A stretch of DNA of 64,000 nucleotides, taken from positions 1 to 64,000 of the forward strand of contig JAGZIY010000017.1 of NCBI GenBank assembly GCA_018365995.1, read 5' to 3'. Numbering within the stretch: the stretch's first letter is position 1; each line of letters opens with the position of its first letter. Of the stretch, positions 1 to 8,901 are shown piece by piece. This stretch comes from Butyricicoccus pullicaecorum. Its GTDB lineage: Bacteria; Bacillota; Clostridia; Oscillospirales; Butyricicoccaceae. The translations under genes were made by a program, and so were the position numbers. Below the pieces are notes generated by a model, which did not search any database, had not been told where the DNA came from, and saw nothing but the letters and a program-made list of their open reading frames with translations.

Positions 1-71
1 GCGGCTGGCAGGTCGTATTACACGTTTGACGTGTCCGCGAGGATCACAGGGCTTTGCCCGCATGTGAAATA
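1..71. other. Left-edge tail of an upstream unit, not identifiable
   Basis: These bases precede a terminator hairpin. One plus-strand frame stays open from the edge to a TGA at about 64-66, just before the hairpin, so this may be the last ~21 codons of a plus-strand gene. The peptide is too short to recognise. Confidence 0.3.
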
Positions 72-100
72 CCCCCGGCTTTGCCGGGGGATATTTATTC
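72..100. terminator. Bidirectional intrinsic terminator
   Basis: A perfect 8-bp stem (CCCCCGGC at 72-79, GCCGGGGG at 83-90) with a TTT loop is followed by a T-rich tract on the plus strand and by TATTTC on the minus strand. It can end an upstream plus-strand unit and the minus-strand dapF-HAD unit. Confidence 0.75.
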
Positions 101-101
101 G

Positions 102-770
102 TTATTGTATATTGTTTTGAAGTTGAGCAATCACACGTGGAAGATCACGGACCTGTGGAGCAATCGCATCAGCATGCACTTTTTCAAATTCTTCTCGTGA
201 GCCGAAGCCGTAGAGTACCCCGATAGCAGAGATATCGTACATGTGAGCTCCAAGAATGTCATGATTGCGGTCGCCAATCATAAGAATTTCAGAAGGAGCA
301 GGGTTTCCGATTCGGCGCATGGTATTGGCGATAACTTCACCTTTTGTGGAAATCGTGCCATCCATAGAAGCGCCGGAAATGACAGTGAAATATTGAGCCA
401 GTTCAAAGTGCTCTAAAATTTGTACGGCAAATTTTTCTGGCTTTGAGGTTGCAACGCAGAGCGTGAAGCCCTGTTGTTTAAGTATTGTTAAGACCTCTGG
501 AATATCTGGATAAACTTTATTTTGGAATAATCCGGTATCTTGATAGCGGTCACGATAAGCATCTTTGCAGCGTTCTGCCGTTTGGCGGTCAAGATGATGA
601 TTTTCCATAAAACCATCTACGAGCGGGGGACCGATATAACAGGTCAGGGTATTCAGGTCGGTGATTTCGATTCCGCATACGGTTTGGAGTGCATAGGCAA
701 CTGACTTGGTGATACCCTCTTGGGAATCGGTGAGCGTGCCATCAAGGTCAAAGAATAGAGTTGTGATCAT
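102..770 (-). CDS. HAD-family hydrolase, phosphoglycolate phosphatase-like
   Basis: This 222-residue protein has HAD motif I near its N-terminus (FFDLDGTLTDS; the first Asp would be the nucleophile) and motif IV near the C-terminus (GDRNHDILGA), with a small helical cap between. The family uses Mg2+ and an aspartyl-phosphate to remove phosphate from small metabolites. The GphA/PGP branch is the closest match, but the substrate cannot be read from sequence. The start chosen is the ATG at 768-770, which overlaps the dapF TGA as ATGA. A longer in-frame start would lie inside dapF and add 16 unlikely residues. It is co-transcribed with and translationally coupled to dapF. Confidence 0.85.
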   Translation of the reverse strand: MITTLFFDLDGTLTDSQEGITKSVAYALQTVCGIEITDLNTLTCYIGPPLVDGFMENHHLDRQTAERCKDAYRDRYQDTGLFQNKVYPDIPEVLTILKQQGFTLCVATSKPEKFAVQILEHFELAQYFTVISGASMDGTISTKGEVIANTMRRIGNPAPSEILMIGDRNHDILGAHMYDISAIGVLYGFGSREEFEKVHADAIAPQVRDLPRVIAQLQNNIQ

Positions 771-1606
771 ATTTCTACAATGCCCTCGCAGATGGTAACC
801 GCTGGGCCGGTCATCCAAACCGTCTCATCGGTATAGCGAATCGTCAAATCTCCACCACGCAGATGCACCAGAATATCATCGTTTTTGGGGCAATATCCAT
901 TCAGAACCGCAGCCACAGCCGCAGCACAGGTTCCGGTGCCGCATGCCCATGTTTCACCGCTTCCGCGCTCCCAGACACGCATTTTGAGTTCATGTGTCCC
1001 CAGCACATTGATAAACTCAGTGTTTACCCGCTCGGGAAAGGCAGAATGATGCTCAAAGGCGGGACCAACCTGTGCGAGCTCCAGTGTGTCGATATCTGCA
1101 TCTTGGAACAGAACACAATGCGGGTTGCCCATTCCAACTGCGGTCGCGGCGTAGGTCGCACCATTTACAGTGAGAGGAGTGCCTGCCTGCTCTGGCAGGG
1201 TACAGGGGATTTCAGATGGGGTCAGAATGGCAGCACCCATATCTACACGCACCTGATGTACCGTTCCATTTTCTGGATATAGGATAAGGTGCTTGATACC
1301 CGAAAGCGTTTCGATGGTAATTTCAGTACGGCCGTTTATCATATCATAATCATAAAGGTATTTTCCAACACAGCGGATTCCGTTGCCGCACATTTTTCCT
1401 TCGCTGCCGTCTGCGTTGAACATGCGCATTTTTGCATCTGCGACTTCAGAGGGGCAAATTAAAATGATACCATCACTGCCTACACCAAAATGGACATCAG
1501 ATAGACGAAGTGCCAATGCATTGGGGTCAGGAATGGTTTGCTCAAAACAATTAAAATACAGGTAGCTGTTTCCGCAGCCCTGCATTTTTGTAAAGGAAAG
1601 CTTCAT
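767..1606 (-). CDS. dapF: Diaminopimelate epimerase
   Basis: This 279-residue cytosolic enzyme is full length for DapF. It interconverts LL- and meso-diaminopimelate in lysine and peptidoglycan precursor synthesis by a two-cysteine, cofactor-free mechanism. Both catalytic cysteine motifs are visible: MCGNGIRCVG around residue 73 and WACGTGTCAAA near residue 220. The start ATG has an AGGAG site about 7 nt upstream and a good sigma-A promoter at 1638-1666. Its stop overlaps the start of the HAD gene. It is the intact diaminopimelate gene of the window, in contrast to the broken ddh near 24 kb. Confidence 0.97.
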   Translation of the reverse strand: MKLSFTKMQGCGNSYLYFNCFEQTIPDPNALALRLSDVHFGVGSDGIILICPSEVADAKMRMFNADGSEGKMCGNGIRCVGKYLYDYDMINGRTEITIETLSGIKHLILYPENGTVHQVRVDMGAAILTPSEIPCTLPEQAGTPLTVNGATYAATAVGMGNPHCVLFQDADIDTLELAQVGPAFEHHSAFPERVNTEFINVLGTHELKMRVWERGSGETWACGTGTCAAAVAAVLNGYCPKNDDILVHLRGGDLTIRYTDETVWMTGPAVTICEGIVEI

Positions 1607-1637
1607 AGTTTAATCTCCTGCTTTTACATTTTATTTC

Positions 1638-1666
1638 ATGATAAACGGTTTTGCACAGTGCGTCAA
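1638..1666 (-). promoter_or_regulatory. Sigma-A promoter of dapF
   Basis: On the minus strand, TTGACG (1661-1666) and TATCAT (1638-1643) are separated by 17 bp. The -10 lies about 32 bp before the dapF start. Confidence 0.7.
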
Positions 1667-1791
1667 GCTGCTTTTTTTAGGAAAGAGAAAAGAAAAAAAG
1701 GAATGTTTTTGCAAATTGCATAGAAAACAGAGGAAAACAGAGGAAAACCTTGTTGATTGCTGCAAACTGAAAGCAACACATATTTCTGCGC

Positions 1792-1820
1792 TAGACAAAG
1801 TGAAAAATTGCGCATATAAT
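1792..1820 (+). promoter_or_regulatory. Sigma-A promoter of glnN
   Basis: TAGACA (1792-1797) and a perfect TATAAT (1815-1820) are 17 bp apart, giving a leader of about 90 nt before glnN. The rest of the 1607-1917 gap is A-rich with no other clear feature apart from the dapF promoter. Confidence 0.75.
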
Positions 1821-1917
1821 GAATTTTATAGTGACTTTTGCGTGGAAAATAATGGTTGATGGCAGCACGCAGAGAGTCTGTCAAAATTTGTGTGGATTGA
1901 AAAATAGGAGGCATACC

Positions 1918-4032
1918 ATGAGCAAAGTACCCGAGCTATTCGGCAGCATGGTGTTTAATGAGTCGGTCATGAAGGAGCGGTTGCCAAAGGACGTGTTTAA
2001 GGCACTGGGACGCACGATCTTGGAAGGCACAGCGCTCGATCCAACCGTTGCAAATATCATTGCCAATGCAATGAAGGATTGGGCAATCGGTAAGGGTGCA
2101 ACACATTATACCCATTGGTTCCAGCCCATGACCGGAGTAACCGCGGAAAAGCATGACTCATTTATCACGCCGGGTGCGGAGAGCGGCGTGATCATGGAGT
2201 TTTCTGGCAAGGAATTGATCAAGGGAGAGCCAGATGCCTCCTCGTTCCCCTCTGGTGGACTGCGCGCAACCTTTGAAGCACGTGGATATACTGCTTGGGA
2301 CCCAACATCCTACGCATTTATTAAGGATAATACCCTGTGTATTCCAACTGCGTTTTGTTCCTATACGGGTCAGGTGCTTGATAAAAAGACACCACTTTTG
2401 CGTTCTATGGATGCGATTTCGGTGCAGGCTTGCCGTATGCTGCGTCTGTTTGGCAAGGAATGTAAGCGTGTCACCACAACAGTTGGTCCGGAACAGGAAT
2501 ATTTCCTCATCAATAAAAGTGACTATGCTAAGCGACCGGATCTGATTTTGACTGGACGCACACTGTTTGGTGCACCTGCACCAAAGGGGCAGGAAATGGA
2601 CGATCATTATTTTGGTTCTATCCGCCCCCGCGTTAAAAAATTCATGGCGGAGCTTGATGAAGAATTGTGGAAACTTGGAATTTATTCTAAGACCGAACAC
2701 AATGAGGTTGCACCATGTCAGCATGAGATGGCACCTATTTTTGAAACGGCGAATATTGCGGTAGACCATAACCAGCTGACCATGGAGGTCATGAAAAAGG
2801 TTGCTGATCGCAATGGATTTGTTTGTTTGCTGCATGAAAAGCCGTTTGCAGGTATCAATGGTTCTGGTAAGCACAATAACTGGTCGCTGACCACAGACCG
2901 TGGTGAAAATCTGCTGGAGCCGGGCAGTACGCCGTCCTCCAATGCACAGTTTTTATTGTTCCTGACCGCAACCATTAAGGCTGTGGACGAATATCAGGAT
3001 TTGCTGCGTCTATCCGCGGCAAGTGCCGGCAATGATCATCGCTTGGGGGCGCATGAAGCACCTCCGGCAGTGATTTCTATGTATATCGGTGATGAACTGG
3101 GTGCAGTTGTTGATGCGATTGTGTCAGGTGCTGACTATACAGATGCGCAAAAAACCAATATGGATATTGGTGTGACTGCTCTTCCAGATATTCCCAAGGA
3201 TACCTCTGACCGCAATCGTACTTCACCGTTTGCCTTTACAGGCAATAAATTTGAATTTCGTATGCCGGGTTCTGCCTTCAATGTTGCATGCACCAACACC
3301 GTTTTGAATACTGCGGTTGCCGAATCGCTGCGGCAGTTTGCAGATGAATTGGAGCAGGCGGCGGATTTTGATCAGGCGCTGACGACCTTGATTGTGCGTG
3401 AAATCAAGGCACATCAGCGTATTGTATTCAATGGAAATGGCTATGATGATGCATGGCTTGCAGAGGCAAAAAAGCGTGGCTTACATAATCTGCCTTCTGC
3501 ACCAGAAGCGCTTTCACATTATACGGACAAAAAGAACTTACAGCTTTTTACACGTCATAATGTGTATACGCCGGTGGAAGTGGGGTCTCGAGAGGAAATC
3601 TTACTAGAAGAATATACAAAGACCATTCACATTGAAGCACTGACTATGCTGGACATGCTGCAAAAGCTGATTCTTCCAGCATGTATGCGCTATGCAAAGG
3701 ATATTGCAGAAGGCGTTGCCTTCAAAAAACAAATTGGCATTGATGCACCAGTAGAGATGGAACTGGTACGAGATTTGACCGAAAAAACAGGGGCGCTGAG
3801 CAAAGCACGCGACAACCTTGCAGAAAAGGTGGAGGGTGCAAAGCATGTTCTTGACAATACTCTGTCTGCTGCGCCGGGCAGCGTAGGTGCGCGTACAAAA
3901 TCACGTTACTATTATAACGAAGTGTTGCCGGCAATGGAGGAGACTCGAAAAATCGCAGATGCTTTGGAAAGTAAGGTTTCCAAGGAATATTGGCCATTCC
4001 CGACATACAGCGATTTGTTATTTTACGTATAA
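1918..4032 (+). CDS. glnN: Glutamine synthetase type III
   Basis: This 704-residue protein matches the length of the GSIII family (about 700, against about 450 for GSI). It makes glutamine from glutamate, ammonia and ATP. Catalytic-core motifs are visible: GPEQEYFLI near residue 190, NGSGKHNNWSL near 314 and RLGAHEAPPAVIS near 375. The C-terminal part has the helical extension typical of GSIII (EVLPAMEETRKIADALE). The ATG at 1918 follows AATAGGAGG by about 7 nt; a longer in-frame start at 1819 has no such site and would fall on the promoter. It is monocistronic, with its own promoter and terminator. Confidence 0.96.
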   Translation: MSKVPELFGSMVFNESVMKERLPKDVFKALGRTILEGTALDPTVANIIANAMKDWAIGKGATHYTHWFQPMTGVTAEKHDSFITPGAESGVIMEFSGKELIKGEPDASSFPSGGLRATFEARGYTAWDPTSYAFIKDNTLCIPTAFCSYTGQVLDKKTPLLRSMDAISVQACRMLRLFGKECKRVTTTVGPEQEYFLINKSDYAKRPDLILTGRTLFGAPAPKGQEMDDHYFGSIRPRVKKFMAELDEELWKLGIYSKTEHNEVAPCQHEMAPIFETANIAVDHNQLTMEVMKKVADRNGFVCLLHEKPFAGINGSGKHNNWSLTTDRGENLLEPGSTPSSNAQFLLFLTATIKAVDEYQDLLRLSAASAGNDHRLGAHEAPPAVISMYIGDELGAVVDAIVSGADYTDAQKTNMDIGVTALPDIPKDTSDRNRTSPFAFTGNKFEFRMPGSAFNVACTNTVLNTAVAESLRQFADELEQAADFDQALTTLIVREIKAHQRIVFNGNGYDDAWLAEAKKRGLHNLPSAPEALSHYTDKKNLQLFTRHNVYTPVEVGSREEILLEEYTKTIHIEALTMLDMLQKLILPACMRYAKDIAEGVAFKKQIGIDAPVEMELVRDLTEKTGALSKARDNLAEKVEGAKHVLDNTLSAAPGSVGARTKSRYYYNEVLPAMEETRKIADALESKVSKEYWPFPTYSDLLFYV

Positions 4033-4073
4033 GTACAGACAGAGTTGACAATTTAGGAATTTCGTAAGACAAT

Positions 4074-4113
4074 AAGGGGGCGGCAGCGCTTTTGCTGTTG
4101 CTCCCTTGATTTT
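4074..4113 (+). terminator. Terminator after glnN
   Basis: A 14-bp stem with three G-T wobbles (4074-4087 with 4094-4107) and a 6-nt loop is followed by GATTTTATC. Confidence 0.7.
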
Positions 4114-4154
4114 ATCATCAAGAGAAAAGACTCTGTTGACAGAGGGAGAGATAT

Positions 4155-5186
4155 ATGAAACGATATGTGACCGCAGCCGTGCTCAGTGCCGCGCTGTTTG
4201 TTACCACAGGCTGTCATGCAAGTCTGGCATCCAGTCAGTCGGATTTTTATGCAATGGATACTTTTATGACGGTTACGGCATACCATACAGATAAAGAGAC
4301 TGCCCATACAGCGCAGACCAAGATTGAGCAGCGGGTCAATGCACTCGATGCACTGCTGTCACGTCAGCGTACAGAGAGTGCGCTTGCAGAACTCAATCGT
4401 GCAAATGGTGCGCCTGTCACCGTTGATCCAGAGTTGTATGAGGTGATTGAAACCGCAGTGGATTACGCAGAACTGACAGATGGTGCGTATGATCCAACCA
4501 CTGCACCGCTTTCGGAACTTTGGAAGATTGGAACAGAGGAGGCACATGTGCCGCCGCAGACAGAAATTGATGTTGCACTGCAAAAAGTGGGCTGGCAGAA
4601 CATTCATTTGCTGGGAAATAACCAGATACAACTGACTAAGGGTGCCCAAATCGACCTCGGCGGAATTGGCAAGGGTTGGGCGGCAAATGATGCGGCAGAA
4701 ATTTGCCGGACCGTTGGAGATGACCTGCATGTTTTGGCACAGCTTGGCGGCAATATCATAGGAGTCGGAGAAAATCCAAGGAGTGATACCGGAGAATGGG
4801 TGATTGGGGTCGCAGATCCAGAAAAAGCGACAAATTATGTCGCAACAATTGCCATTACCGATGAGTCAGTGGTGACATCAGGGGATTATGAACGATATTT
4901 TGAGCAGAATGGCAGGCGTTATCACCATATTTTTGATCCAAAAACCGGCTATCCGGCGGACAGTGGATTGCGTGGTGTGACCGTTGTGGACACGGATTCT
5001 GCAAAGGCAGATGCTCTGACAACGGCACTCTTTGTGATGGGATTGTCACGTGGCTTAGAGTTTTGTGAACAGCATGATATCAAGGCGGTATTCGTGACCG
5101 ATGCGCGTGAGGTCATTCCAACAGAGAACCTGCGGGGACAGTATACCTTTACCGGAACACAGGCAGGATATACCGATGGGCAATAA
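4155..5186 (+). CDS. apbE: FAD:protein FMN transferase lipoprotein
   Basis: The 343-residue product begins with a lipoprotein signal (hydrophobic segment, lipobox VTTGC, mature Cys at about residue 22), so it is anchored on the outer face of the membrane. ApbE enzymes move FMN from FAD onto Thr/Ser of flavoproteins such as Rnf or Nqr subunits. Visible family motifs are AMDTFMTVTAY, GGIGKGWAAN (FAD/Mg2+), LGGNIIGVG and HIFDPKTGYPADSG near the C-terminus. It heads a three-gene set with a NusG-II-domain protein and a Gx transporter, a common clostridial cluster often linked to RnfABCDGE. No rnf genes lie in this window. Confidence 0.95.
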   Translation: MKRYVTAAVLSAALFVTTGCHASLASSQSDFYAMDTFMTVTAYHTDKETAHTAQTKIEQRVNALDALLSRQRTESALAELNRANGAPVTVDPELYEVIETAVDYAELTDGAYDPTTAPLSELWKIGTEEAHVPPQTEIDVALQKVGWQNIHLLGNNQIQLTKGAQIDLGGIGKGWAANDAAEICRTVGDDLHVLAQLGGNIIGVGENPRSDTGEWVIGVADPEKATNYVATIAITDESVVTSGDYERYFEQNGRRYHHIFDPKTGYPADSGLRGVTVVDTDSAKADALTTALFVMGLSRGLEFCEQHDIKAVFVTDAREVIPTENLRGQYTFTGTQAGYTDGQ

Positions 5187-5556
5187 ACTGCGATGGGGGG
5201 ATTGGGTGATCTGTGCTGCTGTGCTATGCCTTGCAGCGCTCGCGGCGATTCCGTTTCTGTTTCATCATACATCGGGTACGTTGATTTGTGAAATCAGGCA
5301 GGAAAATCAGGTGGTGCAAACCATACGCATGACAGAGGGATATCGGCAAACCGTAACACTGATGGGAAGTGGCGTGACCAATGTCATTGAAATTGATGGT
5401 CTGCAAGTGCGCTTTGCACAGTCAAGCTGTCCGGATCAGATATGTGTTCGTGCGGGTGCTCTGACCCGTGCTGGACAGATGGCGGTTTGCCTTCCAACAC
5501 GGGTCACTGTGCGCATTTTAGGGGCAGATACGCAGGTAGATGCAATTGCGGCATAA
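5176..5556 (+). CDS. NusG domain II-containing membrane protein
   Basis: This 126-residue protein has one N-terminal membrane helix (WVICAAVLCLAALAAIPFLF) followed by a small extracytoplasmic beta domain. The pattern TIRMTEGYRQTVTL ... SSCPDQICVRAG ... VCLPTRVTV is typical of the NusG domain II family (Pfam NusG_II). The family has no firm function, and two Cys in SCPDQIC are conserved. The start at 5176 overlaps the apbE stop by 11 nt, suggesting coupled translation. It sits between apbE and the Gx transporter, the usual arrangement. Confidence 0.88.
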   Translation: MGNKLRWGDWVICAAVLCLAALAAIPFLFHHTSGTLICEIRQENQVVQTIRMTEGYRQTVTLMGSGVTNVIEIDGLQVRFAQSSCPDQICVRAGALTRAGQMAVCLPTRVTVRILGADTQVDAIAA

Positions 5557-5565
5557 AGGGGAAGC

Positions 5566-6078
5566 ATGATGAAAAAAAGCAAACAAATTGCTTTATGTGG
5601 TGTTCTGGTTGCTGTCGCGCTGGTGTTATCACTTGTAGAAAAGATGATACCTGTGCAGGCGCTTGTTCCCATTCCGGGTGTCAAGCTGGGGCTTGCAAAT
5701 GTTGTAACGGTATTTGCTCTGACCCATCTGCGGATGCGGGAAACGATTGCAATCATTCTGGTGCGCGTGACACTGGTATCGGTCTTTATGGGCAGTATCA
5801 CGGCATTTCTGTTTTCGCTTTGTGGCAGTCTGCTTGCAATGGCCGTCATGAAGCTATTATTTTATGGAGAAGGCATTTGCTTTTCGCTTGTGGGCATCTC
5901 GATTGCAGGTGCGGCAGCGCATAATATTGGGCAGATCTGTGCAGCGATTGTCGTTTTGGGAACAATAGATGTGATTGGATATTTGCCCATGCTCCTCGTG
6001 GTATCCATTCCGGTGGGGGCTGTGACAGGGTTGGTGTGTGCAGTGGTGCTGGGACACTTAAATGCTCTGCGTTTATAA
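5566..6078 (+). CDS. Gx transporter family protein (formerly heptaprenyl diphosphate synthase component I)
   Basis: This 170-residue protein is almost entirely hydrophobic, with about five membrane helices. The N-terminal KQIALCGVLVAVALVLSLVEKMIP and PGVKLGLANVVTVFAL resemble ECF-type S components, which fits the current family name. Older annotation as a prenyl synthase subunit is unlikely. The transported substrate is unknown. It starts 9 nt after the NusG-II gene with a GGGGAAG site and ends the apbE operon. Confidence 0.85.
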   Translation: MMKKSKQIALCGVLVAVALVLSLVEKMIPVQALVPIPGVKLGLANVVTVFALTHLRMRETIAIILVRVTLVSVFMGSITAFLFSLCGSLLAMAVMKLLFYGEGICFSLVGISIAGAAAHNIGQICAAIVVLGTIDVIGYLPMLLVVSIPVGAVTGLVCAVVLGHLNALRL

Positions 6079-6159
6079 ATTTGAAAAAATTTCCATGATT
6101 TGCACGGATAATTTTGCGGTTATGCGGTATACTACGCAAAACGGAAGGAGCGAATCATA

Positions 6160-6546
6160 ATGAAAAACAGCATGTTATCTGTACTTGTAGTTACCTTGTC
6201 TCTTGTGATGCTCATGGGTTGCGGCAGGCAGACGCGGGATAATAATACAGCCAACCCGCCAGCGCGTACCGAACAGCCGAACGATAACGTCACCAATTTG
6301 CCCAATGCGCCAGACAATGGCTCAAATGTACAGGGTGACAAAAATGGTATTGGAGATCAGCAAAAGCCGAATGATGGTTCTGTCACACAGGATGCCAAAA
6401 ATGTTCTGGACGACGCAGGAGATATGGTAGGGGACGCTGCACGGGGCGTTGGAGATGCTGTGCAGGATGTCGGCGATGCGGCAAAAAATGCAGCAGATGA
6501 TATGACAGGAAATAAAAACAGCACAGCTGACAAAAAGCAAAAATAA
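6160..6546 (+). CDS. Small Asn/Asp-rich lipoprotein
   Basis: This 128-residue protein has a lipoprotein signal (LMLMGC) and then a low-complexity hydrophilic region rich in Asn, Asp, Gly and Pro. It ends in an alanine-glycine heptad-like repeat (DAGDMVGDAARGVGDAVQDV) and a Lys-rich tail. It is probably a surface-anchored protein, with no catalytic domain visible. A GGAAGGAG site precedes the ATG at 6160. A TATACT lies at 6128-6133 without a good -35. Function unknown. Confidence 0.75.
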   Translation: MKNSMLSVLVVTLSLVMLMGCGRQTRDNNTANPPARTEQPNDNVTNLPNAPDNGSNVQGDKNGIGDQQKPNDGSVTQDAKNVLDDAGDMVGDAARGVGDAVQDVGDAAKNAADDMTGNKNSTADKKQK

Positions 6547-6563
6547 ATCAAAATATAAAAAAG

Positions 6564-6594
6564 AAATCGGGATGTGCAGCACATCCCGATTTTT
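6564..6594. terminator. Bidirectional terminator between lipoprotein gene and ilvA
   Basis: A perfect inverted repeat (6564-6577 with 6579-6592) is flanked by T runs on both strands and serves two convergent genes. Confidence 0.85.
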
Positions 6595-6629
6595 CATGCG
6601 TTCCCCTGTTAGGCAGCGGATTTACTGGT

Positions 6630-7841
6630 TTAATTGGTTTTGCTGGAAATCTGATAGCCAGCCTTTTTGAGTGCCTTCAATAGACGATTTGCATGTTCAT
6701 CTCCTCCGACCTCACATACAACCTGAATGATTGCCTCTCCGATTTCCAAATCGGCAGCTACACGGTCATGATTAAACAGAATGACATTTGCATTTTGTTC
6801 AGCAACAATGTGTGCGAAGTTTTCTAGTGCACCCGGCACATCTGGCATGATGGTGGAGAACTTGATATGGCGATGCCGGGTTACAAGACCCTTTTCTACG
6901 ACCTTGTGGATAAAAGAAACATCGATGTTGCCGCCAGACAGTACACAAACGACTTTTTTGCCTGCAATATCCACTTTATGATTGAGGACTGCAGCAAGCG
7001 AAGCGGCTCCCGCTGGTTCCACTACCTGCTTTGCACGCTCTAAAAGCAGCAGAATAGTTGCTGCAATTTCAGAATCGGATACAGTCACCATCTGATCGAC
7101 ATACTGGTCAATGTATTGCATGGTGATATCTCCGGGCTGCTTTACGGCAATACCATCTGCAATGGTGTGTGCACTTTCTGTCGGACGGACACCACCCTGA
7201 TGAAAGGAATTCACAATGGCAGATGCTCCTTCTGCCTGTACACCAATCACCTGAATTCGGGGATTGATCTGCTTGACACATGCAGAGATACCGGATAGCA
7301 GACCGCCGCCGCCAGCAGGAACGAAAATCATATCAACAGTGGGTAAATCGCTCAGAATTTCCAGTCCAATGGTGCCCTGTCCTGCCATAACGTCCTCGTC
7401 ATTAAAAGGGTGGATTAGCTCTGCACCGGTTTCCGCTGCGATTTCCTGCGCCTTGGCATAGGTTTCATCATAGACAGAACCGTGCAGAATGACCTGTGCA
7501 CCATAGCCTTCGGTAGCTGCGACTTTGGCAATTGGGGCAGAACGCGGCATGACGATAGTAGCTGGAACGCCGACAGAAGCGGCTGCAAAGGCAACTCCTT
7601 GTGCATGGTTGCCGGCAGAGGAAGCTACGACTGCTGGAAGATCGCCTTCCAGAAAACGCTTCATGATTTTATTATAGGCACCACGTACCTTAAACGAGCC
7701 GGTTTTCTGCTGGTTTTCGTATTTGAGATACACTTCCGCTCCGGTCATCTGCGAAAATGTGCTGGACGTGCTCAGCGGAATGGTATGGACAACATTTTTC
7801 AGGCGGGCTGCCGCCTCTTGAAAATCATTGACTGTCAGCAT
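6630..7841 (-). CDS. ilvA: Threonine ammonia-lyase
   Basis: This 403-residue PLP enzyme deaminates threonine to 2-oxobutanoate. The PLP lysine motif is KTGSFKVRGAYNK near residue 50, followed by SAGNHAQGVA and the phosphate-binding GGGGLLSG near residue 180. The C-terminal ~75 residues form one ACT-like regulatory domain (IKFSTIMPDVPGALENFAHI). This matches the ~400-residue TdcB/IlvA type with a single ACT domain. The start is the ATG at 7839-7841 behind GCAGGGAAC; an upstream extension of 33 residues has no support. It is monocistronic and convergent with the lipoprotein gene. Confidence 0.93.
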   Translation of the reverse strand: MLTVNDFQEAAARLKNVVHTIPLSTSSTFSQMTGAEVYLKYENQQKTGSFKVRGAYNKIMKRFLEGDLPAVVASSAGNHAQGVAFAAASVGVPATIVMPRSAPIAKVAATEGYGAQVILHGSVYDETYAKAQEIAAETGAELIHPFNDEDVMAGQGTIGLEILSDLPTVDMIFVPAGGGGLLSGISACVKQINPRIQVIGVQAEGASAIVNSFHQGGVRPTESAHTIADGIAVKQPGDITMQYIDQYVDQMVTVSDSEIAATILLLLERAKQVVEPAGAASLAAVLNHKVDIAGKKVVCVLSGGNIDVSFIHKVVEKGLVTRHRHIKFSTIMPDVPGALENFAHIVAEQNANVILFNHDRVAADLEIGEAIIQVVCEVGGDEHANRLLKALKKAGYQISSKTN

Positions 7842-7980
7842 GATTTTGTTCCCTGCTTTCACAATAAAATAGACGTATTTACAGTTTAGCACGACAGATT
7901 TCTGATTGCAAGGCATGTCTATGGGATTTTTAGCCGACATTAGAAAAAATTACGAAATTTTCGAAACAATTCGAATAAGA

Positions 7981-8009
7981 TTGTATTTTTTAAGTGGTTT
8001 TGTTATAAT
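7981..8009 (+). promoter_or_regulatory. Sigma-A promoter of the DivIVA-like gene
   Basis: TTGTAT (7981-7986), a 17-bp spacer and TATAAT (8004-8009) lie about 43 bp before the start codon at 8053. Confidence 0.7.
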
Positions 8010-8052
8010 AACTGTGTATTATTTGAAACAAATGGAACAGGGAAGGGTATTT

Positions 8053-8889
8053 ATGAGCCAATCAGAAATGGGGTTCCGTACAGCGGCGTTCGGATTTCGC
8101 CGAGAAGATGTGCTGGAATTTATTGCACGGGAATCAGACCGCAGACAGCAGCTCGAAACCGAGCTGGAAAATGTACGGGCAGATGCAGAGCGTTTTCGTG
8201 AGGAGAAAGAGGAAGCAGATCAGGCGGCAAAAGCGCTGCTTTCTGAGCATGACCGGATTTTATCCGAGGTAAAAGAGAAAGAGGCACAAATTAAAGCGTT
8301 ACAGGCATCTGTGCGCTGCACAGAGGAAAAGATACAGACCATAGAAGCCGCATTGGAAAAGCTGCGGCGGGAAAATGAAGCCCTGCAAAAGGTGCTTGAT
8401 GATACTCAGATGGAGAATACTGACCTTTCCTCCAAATGCACAGAGTATGATGAAGCGCGCGACCGTTTGGCAGAGATTGAACTCTGTGCGCATGAACGTG
8501 CAGAGAAAATTCAGCACCGTGCAGAACAGGAGGCATGTACGCTGATTCGACAGGCACAGGACATGGCAGAACGCCTGCTGGCAACGATTGCGCAAACTAA
8601 GGAAATATATTGGCAGGCACTTACAAGTGCAGAGCGGGAGCGGGAGCGCGCACATACCAATGCAGTTGGTGCACTCTCACAGCTTGATGAAATCATGAAT
8701 GGACTGCGCGAGCAGATGACTGAGCCAATCGAATCCCAGAAGGAAACCGAAAAAATATATACAGCTCACGAAGAAATACATATAGGTGAACAGACAGCGC
8801 AGCGCACAGAAACACAGACAGCCAGCTGTACAGGAAGGGAGCGCCCTTCTCTGGCACAGGTGTTGGGCGCATTGCGCAGCGGAAAATAG
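8053..8889 (+). CDS. DivIVA-like coiled-coil protein
   Basis: This 278-residue soluble protein starts with a DivIVA-type membrane-curvature segment (FRTAAFGFRREDVLEFIARESD) and continues as a long Glu/Lys/Ala heptad coiled coil to about residue 220. An unstructured Glu/Thr-rich tail follows. DivIVA relatives recruit division or cell-wall machinery to poles and septa; whether this one does is inference. The ATG at 8053 follows GGAAGGG, and the promoter upstream rules out the longer in-frame start at 7906. It lies 12 nt before the fumarase gene and is probably co-transcribed with it. Confidence 0.75.
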   Translation: MSQSEMGFRTAAFGFRREDVLEFIARESDRRQQLETELENVRADAERFREEKEEADQAAKALLSEHDRILSEVKEKEAQIKALQASVRCTEEKIQTIEAALEKLRRENEALQKVLDDTQMENTDLSSKCTEYDEARDRLAEIELCAHERAEKIQHRAEQEACTLIRQAQDMAERLLATIAQTKEIYWQALTSAERERERAHTNAVGALSQLDEIMNGLREQMTEPIESQKETEKIYTAHEEIHIGEQTAQRTETQTASCTGRERPSLAQVLGALRSGK

Positions 8890-8901
8890 GGAGAAATAAA
8901 C

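Noticed and set aside
2158..2874. Minus-strand open frame opposite glnN
   Set aside because: It lies fully inside a complete GSIII gene and has no family match.
4045..4073. TTGACA with a GACAAT 17 bp downstream, just after glnN
   Set aside because: The start site would fall inside the glnN terminator, so a productive promoter is unlikely.
5442..5924. Cys/Gly-rich plus-strand frame across the NusG-II and Gx genes
   Set aside because: It is out of frame with two genes that have good starts; its apparent Cys pattern is a by-product of the other frame.
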